From: Candidatus Woesearchaeota archaeon | Lineage (GTDB): Archaea; Nanobdellota; Nanobdellia; Woesearchaeales; JACPIF01 | DNA length: 64,000 nt | NCBI GenBank assembly: GCA_016188215.1 | Contig: JACPIF010000011.1 | Coordinates: 94,142-158,141, forward strand | Direction of reading: 5' to 3' | Part shown: positions 32,259 to 41,567 of the stretch, piece by piece | Layout: the number at the start of each line of letters is the position of its first letter | Numbering within the stretch: position 1 is the stretch's first letter | Translations under genes and position numbers: made by a program | Notes under the pieces: generated by a model | The model's database searches: none | What the model was told of the DNA's origin: nothing | Seen by the model: only the letters and a program-made list of their open reading frames with translations

Positions 32259-34766
32259 TTAATCTTTCAGCTTTTCCTTGATCTCCCTGATAAACCTCTG
32301 CGCAGTCTTGGGCACATGCTCCTTCTGCGTCCGCAGTATCTCGGCAGCTTTGGCAAGCACGTCCCCTTTGTACTCAACAGTTGAGCTCAGTTTAAATGGT
32401 ATTTTCTTCCCCTTCTTCACAACATCTTTCCACAGCCTGAACAATTCCTCAAGCCTTCCGGGGATCTGCATAGTCTCGCAGCCAAGGATTCGCGCAGTTT
32501 CCTCCAGCACTCCTTTCTCACCGCTCTGGGTCTGCTCAGCAGCCTTTCCGGCAGTATACGTGACTCGCACGATGCCGTCAGAGACTTTAGTAGCTTTCAA
32601 TACCTTTATCTTTCCCACTTCAGAAGTGTCATGAAGATGTGTTCCGCCGCATGCCTCAACATCATAGCCTTTTATATTGACAATCCGTATCAGCTTTCCC
32701 GGAACTACGCCGCCCTGGTATATGCCCATGCTGAACTCCTGCTCTGCCTCATTCCTTGGCATGAAGCTCAAGCTTATTGGCACTTTCTTCCGCGCAACCT
32801 CATTCGCAACCTTCTCCATTTCCTTGAGCTGCTGCTCTGTAATGCTTGCATAGTGCGTCACGTCCAGCTGCCCTTTTTCCATTGTCTTCTTGGCAGAAGC
32901 CTGGTTTGCATGCTTCCCCAAGACAGTTCTCGCAGCATACGTCATGATATGTGTTGCGGTGTGGTGCTGCGATAATTGCTTCCTTCGCTCCCAGTCAATC
33001 TTCCCGTGCACAGTATCCCCTGCCTTGAATCCCGGCTTATCTGCCATGACATGCACCACATGACTGCCCTGCTTGAACACATCAATTACTTTCTCACCAT
33101 TAATTTCACCGGTGTCATGCAGCTGCCCGCCAGAGGTCGGATAGAAATATGTCTGGTCAAGCAGCACCTTAGCATCAAGCACTTTGACAACCTTTGCAGT
33201 AAATTCAACCTTTTTGTAGTCTGAAAAATACAAAGCTTTGGTTTCAGGCAATCCCTCCAGCTCCAATTTTTCTTTCTTTCCTGTCGCATGCTCCTGCTCC
33301 TGCTTCTCATGTAGTTCCGCAACCTTTGCATAGAAATTCTCAGGCACCTCTATCCTCTTGCCAAGCTTCTCAGCTTCTTCTCTTACAAGTTCAGGAGTTA
33401 TTCCCTGCGAGTCATACAGCTCAAGCAGCTTTCTTTCATTAACGTCCTGCTTGGCAATCTGCGCAACAACCTGCTTTGTTTTTTCTTTTGTTGCAGCATA
33501 CTTCTGCGCCTCAACATCAAGGATTGTATGTACCTGCTCCAGGTTTTCCAGCAGCTCCGGGAATAATGGCTTAAGGTACTCAGCATGTATACTGGAAAGC
33601 TCTTTAAGGTCAATGTTCCAGTTGTACTTGTCAATAAGGCTTACAGCTCTTCGGTACAATACCCTGAGGTTGTAGCCGCCGCCTACATTGCTTGGCAGGG
33701 CGCCGTCAGACAGCGCAACTAATAATGCCCGGCTGTGCTCTGCTATTGAATACAGTGCAGCGCTCGGCATGATATATTCCCGCAGCTCCGCAACTGGCAC
33801 TCCAACCTTCTTTGCAACATCCTTCCATGCCTTGTCAATATCCTCAACCTCGTCAATGTTGAGGTAGGAGGCATACGGCAGGAATTTCTGCATCAGCTCA
33901 GGATTTGCCCTGAATCCTGTCGTTTTATACAAGTGCTTCATTACGCTTGGAAAAGTAGTTTCATAGCTTGTTGACATCCCCTGGGAAAACCATGCATTCC
34001 GCTCATGTCCCATTCCCATGTCAAGCACTTTCAGCTTCAGCTCTTTGCTGCCTGAAGGCGTAACCTCATACATCATGTACACCTGGTTTCCCAGCTCCAA
34101 TCCCCTTGAGAAATATTCCATGCACGGCCCGAAATTCCCCCCGCCTGCCCAGGCATCCTCGTGGAATGTTATCTCCTCATTCTTTAATCCAAGCCCCTCT
34201 TTCAGCCAGTTATGGATATCCCTGAAGTACTTTGCCTGGTCCCATTTATCAGGCGGCATGAAGGCATGCTGGCCTATCATGACAAAGCAGCTGTAGTGCG
34301 CACCCGTTATGCCAATATTATCAATATCATTGAACCTAAGGCACGTCTGCGGCACAACTAACGGATTTGCAGGGGGGTCAACCTCTCCAGACACAACATA
34401 CGGCTGGAAATCATAGATAGATGCCTGCACAAAATCAGTATCCTCCCTCCATCTTGCGACCACAGGATACCTTTTGATGGGTGTATAGCCCCATTTCTTG
34501 AATAATCTTGAGAATTCCTTCCATACCTCAATATAGTCAAGCTTTTTGGTTGCAGGCGTGTTGCCTATAAACCTGAAGCCGCCTGAGCAGCTTGGGTCTC
34601 CACAAACTTTTTGCCCAGCATTGACAGTCCAGTAGAATGTGCCGCATTTCCCGCACTTCCCTCTGTGGAAGCCTTCTTCCTTGAGCACAGAGGTGGCATA
34701 GTACTGCTCTGGGTTCTTGCTCGCCTTGGCTTTAAAGTCTTTTTTGATGTCTTTGTCTGTAGGCAT
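32259..34766 (-). CDS. alaS: Alanyl-tRNA synthetase, archaeal type
   Basis: 835 residues. Archaeal-type N-terminus with a zinc cluster (KCGKCGTFYW, CGDPSC) ahead of the class II catalytic core (RPVVARWREDTDFVQASI region), the middle tRNA-binding domain, and the editing domain with QHHTATH and CGGTH zinc ligands that clears Ser and Gly from tRNA-Ala. The C-terminal oligomerisation part is shorter than in many archaea (usual total about 890-920). Single gene, flanked upstream by an AT-rich promoter region. Confidence 0.95.
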   Translation of the reverse strand: MPTDKDIKKDFKAKASKNPEQYYATSVLKEEGFHRGKCGKCGTFYWTVNAGQKVCGDPSCSGGFRFIGNTPATKKLDYIEVWKEFSRLFKKWGYTPIKRYPVVARWREDTDFVQASIYDFQPYVVSGEVDPPANPLVVPQTCLRFNDIDNIGITGAHYSCFVMIGQHAFMPPDKWDQAKYFRDIHNWLKEGLGLKNEEITFHEDAWAGGGNFGPCMEYFSRGLELGNQVYMMYEVTPSGSKELKLKVLDMGMGHERNAWFSQGMSTSYETTFPSVMKHLYKTTGFRANPELMQKFLPYASYLNIDEVEDIDKAWKDVAKKVGVPVAELREYIMPSAALYSIAEHSRALLVALSDGALPSNVGGGYNLRVLYRRAVSLIDKYNWNIDLKELSSIHAEYLKPLFPELLENLEQVHTILDVEAQKYAATKEKTKQVVAQIAKQDVNERKLLELYDSQGITPELVREEAEKLGKRIEVPENFYAKVAELHEKQEQEHATGKKEKLELEGLPETKALYFSDYKKVEFTAKVVKVLDAKVLLDQTYFYPTSGGQLHDTGEINGEKVIDVFKQGSHVVHVMADKPGFKAGDTVHGKIDWERRKQLSQHHTATHIMTYAARTVLGKHANQASAKKTMEKGQLDVTHYASITEQQLKEMEKVANEVARKKVPISLSFMPRNEAEQEFSMGIYQGGVVPGKLIRIVNIKGYDVEACGGTHLHDTSEVGKIKVLKATKVSDGIVRVTYTAGKAAEQTQSGEKGVLEETARILGCETMQIPGRLEELFRLWKDVVKKGKKIPFKLSSTVEYKGDVLAKAAEILRTQKEHVPKTAQRFIREIKEKLKD

Positions 34767-34918
34767 TTAAAACCCAAAATAAGCCTTATTATATATATTT
34801 TTACTAGAGCACTATAGGCTTTACTGACACTAAAGGATACTACTTGTAAGTAGTTAAATAACCGAAAGATTTATATATGCAATGCTTATCAAAATACCAA
34901 AAGTCGGAGGTTTTAACA

Positions 34919-35203
34919 ATGGGATTAAGGGAATATGCTATAGTAGGCGCAACCGCAGTTGCGGCATTTGCTGGAGGAGCCTATGTAAATCAGGGCTATC
35001 TAACTGCAGCAGGCAGGAGCATGACAGAGCCATTAGCTGTAGTTTACAGTGTGGTAAAAAATGTTCCAGAGGCAATTGAAAACACCCGCATAAACCCTGT
35101 AAATGGCCTTGTAGGGACTTTAGGCGGCGCAGGTATCGGATTAGGATTATCGTGGGGAGCCGCTTGGGGATTGGGCAAACTAAGGGATTTTGTAAGGAAA
35201 TAG
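34919..35203 (+). CDS. Small two-helix membrane protein before transglycosylase
   Basis: 94 residues with hydrophobic helices at about 5-27 and 63-85, the second Gly-rich (GTLGGAGIGLGLSWGAAWGL). Start at 34919 is chosen because CGGAGGT lies 7-12 bases upstream; an earlier in-frame ATG at 34877 lacks one and overlaps TATA-like TTTATATATG (34869-34878). It lies 22 bases before the lytic transglycosylase-like gene, so the two may act together at the membrane, holin-like, but that is inference. Confidence 0.65.
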   Translation: MGLREYAIVGATAVAAFAGGAYVNQGYLTAAGRSMTEPLAVVYSVVKNVPEAIENTRINPVNGLVGTLGGAGIGLGLSWGAAWGLGKLRDFVRK

Positions 35204-35225
35204 GGGATTTGTTTTTTGGATACAC

Positions 35226-36344
35226 ATGGCAAGAACTACACCTAAAACATCACCTAATAAAACCATAGGTGGAAAAATATGGGATAATGTCAAATTTCCT
35301 TTCTTAGTTGCAGCAGGTGCTACAACAGGTATTCTTTTAAATGAATTTTATTTTATTCCAAACATTATTGCAGACAACGCCGGAATTATCCAAAAGAAGA
35401 TTGGAGAATGGGGGTATGCTGCACTACCGTGGACTGAAAGGATTGTAGTCAATGGAATTGCTTTAACTTCTGCATATAGGACGCTTGAGAACATGGTGCG
35501 TGAAGATACTAAGCCATGGAGAGAGCGCACCAGACAATGGAAAAACAGGGCAATAATTATAGGAGCGCTTGCAACCGCGGTTACTGCATCAATTCCTTAT
35601 ATAGTTCCGTATATCAGAGGAGAAAGACCCGCAACATATGTTAGTAAAAAACCAACTGATATGCAGGCTGAAAGGATTAAACGAGACAGAATAACTTACT
35701 GGGAGATTCTTCAAACGAGCAATCAAGTTGAATATTCTGAAGAATTCTACCAAATCGTACAGGAAGGGAACAGGCGAGTTAAAAAGAAGGTTACAAAACC
35801 AGTTACTTATAGGGAAAGCCTTGTCAATAGAGTCAGAGGCGCAATGTCTCATGCTGATATACATCAAAAAGCCTACAAGACTGCTTTGGCGCAATATCCT
35901 GATTTGAAAAACTACCCCGAATTTAATCCTAATTTAACCATTGCACTAGAGGCGCAGGAGAGTGGAGGCAATAATAACTTACGCTCAAGAGCTGGCGCCG
36001 AAGGAGTGATGCAGTTTATGCCAGGCACAGGAAGAGAAGAGGGCCTTTCAAGAGCAGAGTTGCGTGATCCGCGCAGAGCTATACCCGCAGCTGTAAATTT
36101 ACTTGCTCGCTACGCCATTGAATTTGATTCAGTACCTACTGCTCTTGCTGCATATAATCATGGGGTAAATGGAACTAGGCGCAAGACTAAAAGACAAGAT
36201 ACAACTAATTACTGGAGAATAGAGCAGGATTTTCCATCAGAAACTCAGAAATATGTTCCAAGGGTTTTAGCTACGGCAAATCTTATTCAGGACCCAGACA
36301 AATATAGATTAAGTTTTTCGTTTCCAACTCAGGCAGCTAGATAA
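35226..36344 (+). CDS. Membrane-anchored lytic transglycosylase (SLT/lysozyme-like) domain protein
   Basis: 372 residues. Two hydrophobic segments (about 24-44 and 109-131), then a domain from about residue 232 with the SLT signature: ALEAQESGGNNN with catalytic Glu245, GAEGVMQFMPGTG, and ALAAYNHGVNG. SLT enzymes cleave the glycan of bacterial peptidoglycan. An archaeon has no murein of its own, so the target could be a bacterial or host wall, or a pseudomurein-like or other glycan. Topology (N-terminal anchors, catalytic domain outside) follows from the helices. Ends convergently with radC, overlapping by 8 bases. Confidence 0.8.
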   Translation: MARTTPKTSPNKTIGGKIWDNVKFPFLVAAGATTGILLNEFYFIPNIIADNAGIIQKKIGEWGYAALPWTERIVVNGIALTSAYRTLENMVREDTKPWRERTRQWKNRAIIIGALATAVTASIPYIVPYIRGERPATYVSKKPTDMQAERIKRDRITYWEILQTSNQVEYSEEFYQIVQEGNRRVKKKVTKPVTYRESLVNRVRGAMSHADIHQKAYKTALAQYPDLKNYPEFNPNLTIALEAQESGGNNNLRSRAGAEGVMQFMPGTGREEGLSRAELRDPRRAIPAAVNLLARYAIEFDSVPTALAAYNHGVNGTRRKTKRQDTTNYWRIEQDFPSETQKYVPRVLATANLIQDPDKYRLSFSFPTQAAR

Positions 36345-37026
36345 TCCCCTTCTCCTTCATGCTCACATACTTGTTCTTCCCGATGACGATATGATCGGCT
36401 ATCTCAATCCCCATCAGCTCGCCTATCTGCACCATCTTCTTGGTCAATTTAATGTCATTGACACTGGGCGCAGGATCCCCTGACGGATGGTTGTGGCAAA
36501 GGATGATTGAAGCGGCGCTCTCCGCAATCGCCAGCTTGAACACCTCGCGCGGATGCACCAGGCTTGCATTCAGGCTTCCGATAAATATAGTGGCGTCGCG
36601 CAGCAATCTGTTCCTTGTGTCCAGAAAGATGCCCTTGAAGTGCTCCTGCTCAAGCATGCTCATTGTCGGCATCAGCATATCTGCAATGTCTTTTGCATGG
36701 TTCAGGTAAACTTTATTCCCGTTCTTCTCCGCAAGCGACCTTCTTCCCAGCTCAAAGCATGCAGCCAGCAGGCAGGCATTTGCCGCGCCTATCCCGTGCA
36801 TTTTCATGAGCTCATGCGCGCTAAGCCTGGACAATTTATCAACGCCGTTCTTGTTCAGCACCTTGTTCGCCAGGTTTAACGCAGTTTCCTTATAGTTTCG
36901 CTCCCCAATCCTCAGCAGCAGCGCCAGCAGCTCGGTATTGCTGAGGCTCTGCGCACCATACCGAAGCAGCCTTTGCCGCGGCCTCTCGGAAACAGGAAGG
37001 TCCTTTATGCGAAACCCTTTTGTCAT
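36337..37026 (-). CDS. radC: RadC-family JAB/MPN+ protein
   Basis: 229 residues. Helix-hairpin-helix-type N-terminal region (MHGIGAANACLLAACFELG) and a C-terminal JAMM metalloprotease-like domain with His178, His180 and Asp184 in HNHPSGDPAPS. RadC is widespread in bacteria and its proposed DNA-repair role is uncertain. In an archaeon it points to transfer. Converges on the transglycosylase gene. Confidence 0.9.
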   Translation of the reverse strand: MTKGFRIKDLPVSERPRQRLLRYGAQSLSNTELLALLLRIGERNYKETALNLANKVLNKNGVDKLSRLSAHELMKMHGIGAANACLLAACFELGRRSLAEKNGNKVYLNHAKDIADMLMPTMSMLEQEHFKGIFLDTRNRLLRDATIFIGSLNASLVHPREVFKLAIAESAASIILCHNHPSGDPAPSVNDIKLTKKMVQIGELMGIEIADHIVIGKNKYVSMKEKGII

Positions 37027-37094
37027 GCAGAGAAAGAATTGCGCTTATTATTTAAAGCTTTATTAGTTAGTAACTTTATTTGCAACTGGCTGCG

Positions 37095-37235
37095 CCCCTC
37101 CACCATAGGGAAGTCCGCGATTAGCTGCCTTACATTTATAATCGCGGACCCCCGTCACCATGGAGGTGACATTTTAGAATTGCCTAGCAATTCTAAAGCC
37201 AAGGAAATACTTGCATTTCCTATGTTTATGTCACC
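37095..37235. repeat. Intergenic hairpin element of the GTCCGCGA family
   Basis: GTCCGCGATTA (37113-37123) pairs with TAATCGCGGAC (37139-37149). It is followed by CCCCGTCACCATGGAGGTGAC, AGAATTGCCTAGCAATTCT and GGAAATACTTGCATTTCC, three more hairpins. The 250-base gap between radC and the next gene holds no ORF. Confidence 0.8.
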
Positions 37236-37278
37236 GACTACTATCCTCATTATACGTTAGCACAAAACACAAGAAAAT

Positions 37279-37536
37279 CTATTCAACTACCTTAAATACA
37301 GTATCATTCCTGTGGCACTTTCCTTCTACTTTAACTGCAACCTCTTGCCCTGCCTCTGCCTGCTCCACAGCCTTGTGCTCAATCTGCATTGACGCGACTT
37401 TCTGGTTGAAATTTGTTGAATTTCCCAGCACGTGGATTGAATCGCCTAATTTCAGCGAATCTTCCTGAACGCCGATCACTGCAACCTGCGCCTTGTCAAA
37501 GAAATGCGTGACCTTGCCTATCTCTACCTCATCCAT
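37279..37536 (-). CDS. Elongation-factor domain II-like small protein
   Basis: 85 residues resembling the beta-barrel second domain of EF-Tu/EF-1A-type GTPases (VEIGKVTHFFDKAQVAVIGV, LKLGDSIHVLG, VASMQIEHKAVEQAEAGQEV, AVKVEGKCHRNDTVFKV) without any GTPase domain. Stand-alone domain II proteins occur in several archaea; function unknown. Divergent from maf, whose ATG is 43 bases away. Confidence 0.75.
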   Translation of the reverse strand: MDEVEIGKVTHFFDKAQVAVIGVQEDSLKLGDSIHVLGNSTNFNQKVASMQIEHKAVEQAEAGQEVAVKVEGKCHRNDTVFKVVE

Positions 37537-37578
37537 GGCAGCTTTATATACTTCCTGTTATTTAAACGTTTTGGAACG

Positions 37579-38145
37579 ATGGACATATTGCTTGCATCAA
37601 GCTCGCCCAGGAGGATAGCCCTTATGCGGCAGTTTAGGATACCGTGCAAGGTAGCTGCAGGCACGTTCCAAGAAAATAATAGCCTAAATATGTCTCCAGT
37701 AAAGCTCGTCCTTTACAATGCAGTGCAAAAGGCACGGTCAGCGAAGCGTAGAGCAAGTAAGGACGCATTAATCATAGGAGCAGATACTGTCGTGGTGTCA
37801 GGAGGCACAGTGTTGGGCAAGCCCGTGACAGCTAAGCGTGCACTAAAAATGCTCAAAGCCATTCGCGGCAAAACAGTTAAAGTTATCTCTGGCGTAGCGG
37901 TCTACAATACAAAAACAGGAAAACTCTACAAGGCATACGATACTGCATGGGTAAAGATGAAGCATTACTCAGGCGCTCAAATCAATCGCTACATTGCCAC
38001 TGGCGAGCCTTTGGACCGTGCAGGCGCATTTGCCGTCCAGGAAAAGGGTGCCGCATTGGTTGCGTCAATAAAAGGGGATCTCAACACAGTTATTGGCATG
38101 CCAATGAAGAAACTGCTCATGCTGCTGAAGAAAGCAGGAGCCTGA
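37579..38145 (+). CDS. maf: Maf-family nucleotide pyrophosphatase
   Basis: 188 residues from ATG 37579. SSSPRRIALM signature at the N-terminus, GADTVVV metal-binding segment, and the YIATGEPLDRAGAFAVQEKG substrate loop. Maf proteins hydrolyse non-canonical or modified nucleoside triphosphates such as dTTP/UTP derivatives. An earlier in-frame ATG at 37504 would overlap the divergent gene. Confidence 0.92.
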   Translation: MDILLASSSPRRIALMRQFRIPCKVAAGTFQENNSLNMSPVKLVLYNAVQKARSAKRRASKDALIIGADTVVVSGGTVLGKPVTAKRALKMLKAIRGKTVKVISGVAVYNTKTGKLYKAYDTAWVKMKHYSGAQINRYIATGEPLDRAGAFAVQEKGAALVASIKGDLNTVIGMPMKKLLMLLKKAGA

Positions 38146-38146
38146 T

Positions 38147-38419
38147 TTACTTGACGCTCTCGTCCTTATTCTTTTTATAAAGCTCCGCGCACTTTTCAGA
38201 GCAGAACCTGTAGATTGAAGTTCCTACCTGCCTTTCAATAAAATCTTCAATAAGGATGCGGCCGCATCTCCTGCATTTTGCCCCCTGCCCGCCGCCTTTA
38301 GCCCCTTCCATGAAGCCCTCTTCCCAGGGCGCTATCTCATCCCCTTCTCCCAGGTCCTCCAGCCCCTCGTCAGTATAGACGTCAGCATCCCTGCCGGACG
38401 CATTATCTCCTTTTTTCAT
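38147..38419 (-). CDS. Small zinc-finger (TRASH/MYM-like) protein
   Basis: 90 residues from ATG 38419; an in-frame start at 38491 would run over a hairpin. Acidic Gly-rich N-terminal half, then CRRCGRIL..FCSEKC, four Cys spaced as in TRASH/MYM-type fingers that bind zinc or sense metals, and a Lys-rich end. Convergent with maf, 1 base apart. Confidence 0.65.
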   Translation of the reverse strand: MKKGDNASGRDADVYTDEGLEDLGEGDEIAPWEEGFMEGAKGGGQGAKCRRCGRILIEDFIERQVGTSIYRFCSEKCAELYKKNKDESVK

Positions 38420-38460
38420 AGTACATAGGCAGAATGAAGCTATTATTAAAGTTTTTGGAA

Positions 38461-38523
38461 CTGTGTGCCAAAAACCAGAAATGCTTTGCATTTCTTTGTT
38501 TTTGGAAAGCTATGCTTTCCAAC
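38461..38523. repeat. Two short intergenic hairpins
   Basis: AGAAATGCTTTGCATTTCT (about 38477-38495) and GGAAAGCTATGCTTTCC (about 38504-38520), both perfect, in the 115 bases between the zinc-finger and MFS genes. Same style as the hairpins at 37218 and 48176. Confidence 0.7.
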
Positions 38524-38534
38524 AGCTAGGAACA

Positions 38535-39725
38535 TCAGCTCCTAAGTTCTCCAGTTTGCAGGTGAGCTTCATCCACTCGTGCAAAAAACGCAAAAATGAA
38601 AGTGAGAAATGCCAAAAGCCCAATTGCATGGTATACTGAGATGTCTGCAAGGAATCCTACGATTGGGTACAGGATACCAATCATCATCCGTTGAAGCATT
38701 GATTGGGCGGAAAGGACAGTAGCTCTGTCTTTTGAAGGGATGTGCTTATTCATGAAGTGGTCAAATAACGGTTGCCTGAGCACCTGGGCTGTTGCAGTGA
38801 TCAGGATTGCAGTCACTATCAAAAGCCAGCTGCTCACAAAAACGAGCGATGCAAATGTAATTGCCGGTATAAGAGCTGTGAGAAAAAGCAGCCGCCTTGT
38901 TGGGATAGCCTTTTCCAGATATTTCAGGTTATAAAGCGCTATCACCGCCAGGATATTGAATCCGGCTGCAATGAAGCCAAGGAACCAAATCGGAATGCCT
39001 GCATTTATGGCAATGGGCTGGTAGAACCAAAAAATGAAGAAGGTGGTTGCTGAAACTAAGATGTTGTCTATTGCAAATGAGCGGAGTGCCCTGTGCTTAA
39101 GCAAATAGGTTGTTCCTTTAAAGCCCTGCTTTATAAGGCTCTCTGTATGCGATTTCCTGCGGACCTCTTTAAATGAGAATGCGAACAGGAATGATGTAAA
39201 AATAGGGATTGAGGTAAGCAGCATCGCAATGCGAAGGCTTTCAGGATAGTTGAAAATAGATGCGCCTGCAAGGAGTGAGCCGAGGGGCATCGCAACAATA
39301 AAGCCAAGGTTCCCGGCAAGCATATAATGGGAGAAGAATGCTCCTGAATTCTTTTTCTGGCTGCGGTTCAAGCTATCATACAATAAAGCCTTGTCTGCCC
39401 CGCTCTTGAATGCCATGCCTATTGCAAAGACAAGCTCAGCCAGCATGAAGAGGTAAAAATTAGGTATTATGGCATAAGAGAGAACTCCGAGCGCTGTAAA
39501 AGCTCCTGACAGCAGCAAAGAGAGTTTTCTTCCAAATGTATCGGCAATTGCTCCAGTGGGGACTTCTAGCACAAATATCCAGAAAGTAAACCAGATCTGG
39601 AGCAGGAATATCTGCTTATAATTGAGGTGTGCCCAATCAAGGAAAAACGGCACTCCAATTGCGCCAAAGAGTACAAAGCTGTGCAGGAAATTGTAAACAT
39701 AAAGCTTTTGGATATTAGTAAGCAT
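38535..39725 (-). CDS. Major facilitator superfamily transporter
   Basis: 396 residues with about 12 hydrophobic helices in two bundles of six. The loop between helices 2 and 3 reads GAIADTFGRKLSLLLSG, the MFS signature. Substrate unknown; the family includes sugar, drug and metabolite carriers. TATA-like region follows the tRNA-Val gene on the right. Confidence 0.88.
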   Translation of the reverse strand: MLTNIQKLYVYNFLHSFVLFGAIGVPFFLDWAHLNYKQIFLLQIWFTFWIFVLEVPTGAIADTFGRKLSLLLSGAFTALGVLSYAIIPNFYLFMLAELVFAIGMAFKSGADKALLYDSLNRSQKKNSGAFFSHYMLAGNLGFIVAMPLGSLLAGASIFNYPESLRIAMLLTSIPIFTSFLFAFSFKEVRRKSHTESLIKQGFKGTTYLLKHRALRSFAIDNILVSATTFFIFWFYQPIAINAGIPIWFLGFIAAGFNILAVIALYNLKYLEKAIPTRRLLFLTALIPAITFASLVFVSSWLLIVTAILITATAQVLRQPLFDHFMNKHIPSKDRATVLSAQSMLQRMMIGILYPIVGFLADISVYHAIGLLAFLTFIFAFFARVDEAHLQTGELRS

Positions 39726-39772
39726 TATTATAAGATTATCAGGAATCTATAAAAATTCATAGGATGAAAAAA

Positions 39773-39844
39773 TGGGCCCGACCAGAATCGAACTGGTGAC
39801 CTTAACCGTGTGAAGGTTACGTCATGCCGCTAGACCACGGGCCC
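39773..39844 (-). tRNA. tRNA-Val (CAC), no intron
   Basis: 72 bases on the minus strand: acceptor GGGCCCG with CGGGCCC, discriminator A. Anticodon arm TAACC-TTCACAC-GGTTA, anticodon CAC. T arm ACCAG-TTCGATT-CTGGT. Uninterrupted, in contrast with the other three tRNAs of the window. Confidence 0.92.
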
Positions 39845-39910
39845 GACTATTATTAATGCACACCGTAAAGGTTGAGAAAAAGAGTATTCTTTTTAAAACT
39901 TGGGAAATCT

Positions 39911-40020
39911 GTCCGCGATTCGAGCTACAACTCGCTGTTCGCGGACTACCGTAACCATGAGACGAGGTTCACCACGACTAGTGGTTCCGAGACGAAGTCT
40001 CGATATCTCGTCTCTTTCCT
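39911..40020. repeat. Intergenic hairpin element of the GTCCGCGA family
   Basis: GTCCGCGA (39911-39918) pairs with TCGCGGAC (39939-39946), with an inner CGAG/CTCG stem, followed by ACCGTAACCATGAGACG and a series of GAGACGA/TCTCGTC-type complementary pieces that fold back on each other. Confidence 0.7.
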
Positions 40021-40052
40021 TGCTCATATAGTTGCTCATAGTCACTATAATA

Positions 40053-40979
40053 TTACTCACTCTTTAGCCCAAGCAATAAGGCCGCGGGTATCAGATACAT
40101 CTTGCCATCGCGCTCCACAAACATCCCGAAGATCCCGCCGTCATGCGCCGCAGCAGCTCCAGCCGGAACAGCATACGGTATTGATTCCTGCCCAATCCGC
40201 TGCTGCTTGGTAAGCGGTATGGAAACCAGATAATCCTCTATCTCATAATCCTCGGTCTTGCTCTTATAATACACATCAGCCTTGGCAGCTGCATCAGTGA
40301 ACACGGGTAGTTCAGTGTACTGGTTCGCAGTTTTTATCACTGCAACTTCACCAATACCAAGATGCTCTGCCTTAACCAGATTCCCTTTTACAAGCTTATC
40401 TTTGCCCTGCCATATGATGATGTCTTTGCGGACAGAATACAGGGAAGCAGCGCCGAGCTTATATTGCTCAGGAATGTCTGTAAGAAGGTTGAGAGAAGCA
40501 AGTGCAGCAAGCTTTATCTCCCTATCGTTTGGGACTACTGTTGCAGGCGCAGCTACAGTATGCGCCTCAATGACAATTCCCTGCGAAGGAAGCATGATAT
40601 TAAATTCCCTGACAATGCTTTTATTTGACATAAGGATAGTGTCCCCTGAAACTTTAGGCAAGAACACTTCTATAGTCCCGCTCACCTGCGCCTCAATGAG
40701 CACATGCCCTGGTATTCCCGCTGCAACGCGCTCAGCAGAGACAGGAGCATTAGAAGAGCTTAGCACGAACAGTATTATTGCTCCAAGCACAACAATCACA
40801 GCAATCACGCCAAAAATCAGGTACTTTTGGGGTGCAATATTTTGGGTATCAAGATATTCTGCAATTACCTTCTCATCATACCCGCGCTTTTTCAGCATAT
40901 CCCTGATTGCATCAGCGCTATATCCTTTCTTCCTGGCTTCAGAAATCCATTGCGCTAGCTCGTCCACAGAATAATTCAC
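40053..40979 (-). CDS. Membrane-anchored hypothetical protein with N-terminal helical domain
   Basis: 308 residues. The first ~45 form a small helical domain (VDELAQWISEARKKGYSADA, a short UBA/SHOCT-like fold), then one membrane helix (about 54-74) and an extracellular beta-rich domain of ~230 residues (VLIEAQVSGTIEVFLPKVSG). No catalytic motif seen. Members with this start-TM-outer-domain pattern are common in DPANN genomes, mostly uncharacterised. Confidence 0.65.
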   Translation of the reverse strand: MNYSVDELAQWISEARKKGYSADAIRDMLKKRGYDEKVIAEYLDTQNIAPQKYLIFGVIAVIVVLGAIILFVLSSSNAPVSAERVAAGIPGHVLIEAQVSGTIEVFLPKVSGDTILMSNKSIVREFNIMLPSQGIVIEAHTVAAPATVVPNDREIKLAALASLNLLTDIPEQYKLGAASLYSVRKDIIIWQGKDKLVKGNLVKAEHLGIGEVAVIKTANQYTELPVFTDAAAKADVYYKSKTEDYEIEDYLVSIPLTKQQRIGQESIPYAVPAGAAAAHDGGIFGMFVERDGKMYLIPAALLLGLKSE

Positions 40980-41006
40980 CTCTTTATGCTACCTATTACA
41001 GTTCTA

Positions 41007-41435
41007 TTACAGCACAGGTTTAAAACCTTTCTTCTCGTAAGAATGCGCAGGCTTCCTAAGCTCCTGGATCCATTTCAGTCCGATCCGTATGAGCTCCTTG
41101 TTGAACTTGTCAGACAGCTTGTATGTTTTCTTGTACAGGTCATAATCAATGAGCCCCATGCTCTTCATGGGAGTAAGGATGCGGTCATAGAATTGCCTCT
41201 TGTTATAGCTTAACTTGACTTTCTTGCCCCTGAACTCCGGCTCGTCAATCTCCGCTATAAGATTGCCTTCATGCAGCCGCGTTGCAAAGAGGGACATCTC
41301 TGTCTTGGTCATCTCGCCGCCTTTTTCCTTCATCTCCTGCGCGAGCAGTTTCGCAACGATCTTCTGCTGCTTTGTCGCGAAGATGATCTCATAGATGTCT
41401 TCAGGCAGGTTAAACCTGTCAAATAATATTACCAT
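41007..41435 (-). CDS. Winged-helix-like hypothetical protein
   Basis: 142 residues, basic, with several helices and a beta pair (EFRGKKVKLSYNKRQFYDRI, SMGLIDYDLYKKTYKLSDKF) consistent with a winged helix. No family named. It lies downstream of the divergent PHP gene promoter and 27 bases from the membrane-anchored gene's start. Confidence 0.5.
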   Translation of the reverse strand: MVILFDRFNLPEDIYEIIFATKQQKIVAKLLAQEMKEKGGEMTKTEMSLFATRLHEGNLIAEIDEPEFRGKKVKLSYNKRQFYDRILTPMKSMGLIDYDLYKKTYKLSDKFNKELIRIGLKWIQELRKPAHSYEKKGFKPVL

Positions 41436-41567
41436 CCCGTCTAAAGGGTTTCCTTAAGAGTATATAAAGATTATGTTTTGCTATACTGGTATACCTCTTA
41501 GTTTAATTGAGAAACTTATTTTTGACCATACAAAGTTTTAAATAATTGAGCCAAAAGAGCAATTTGC

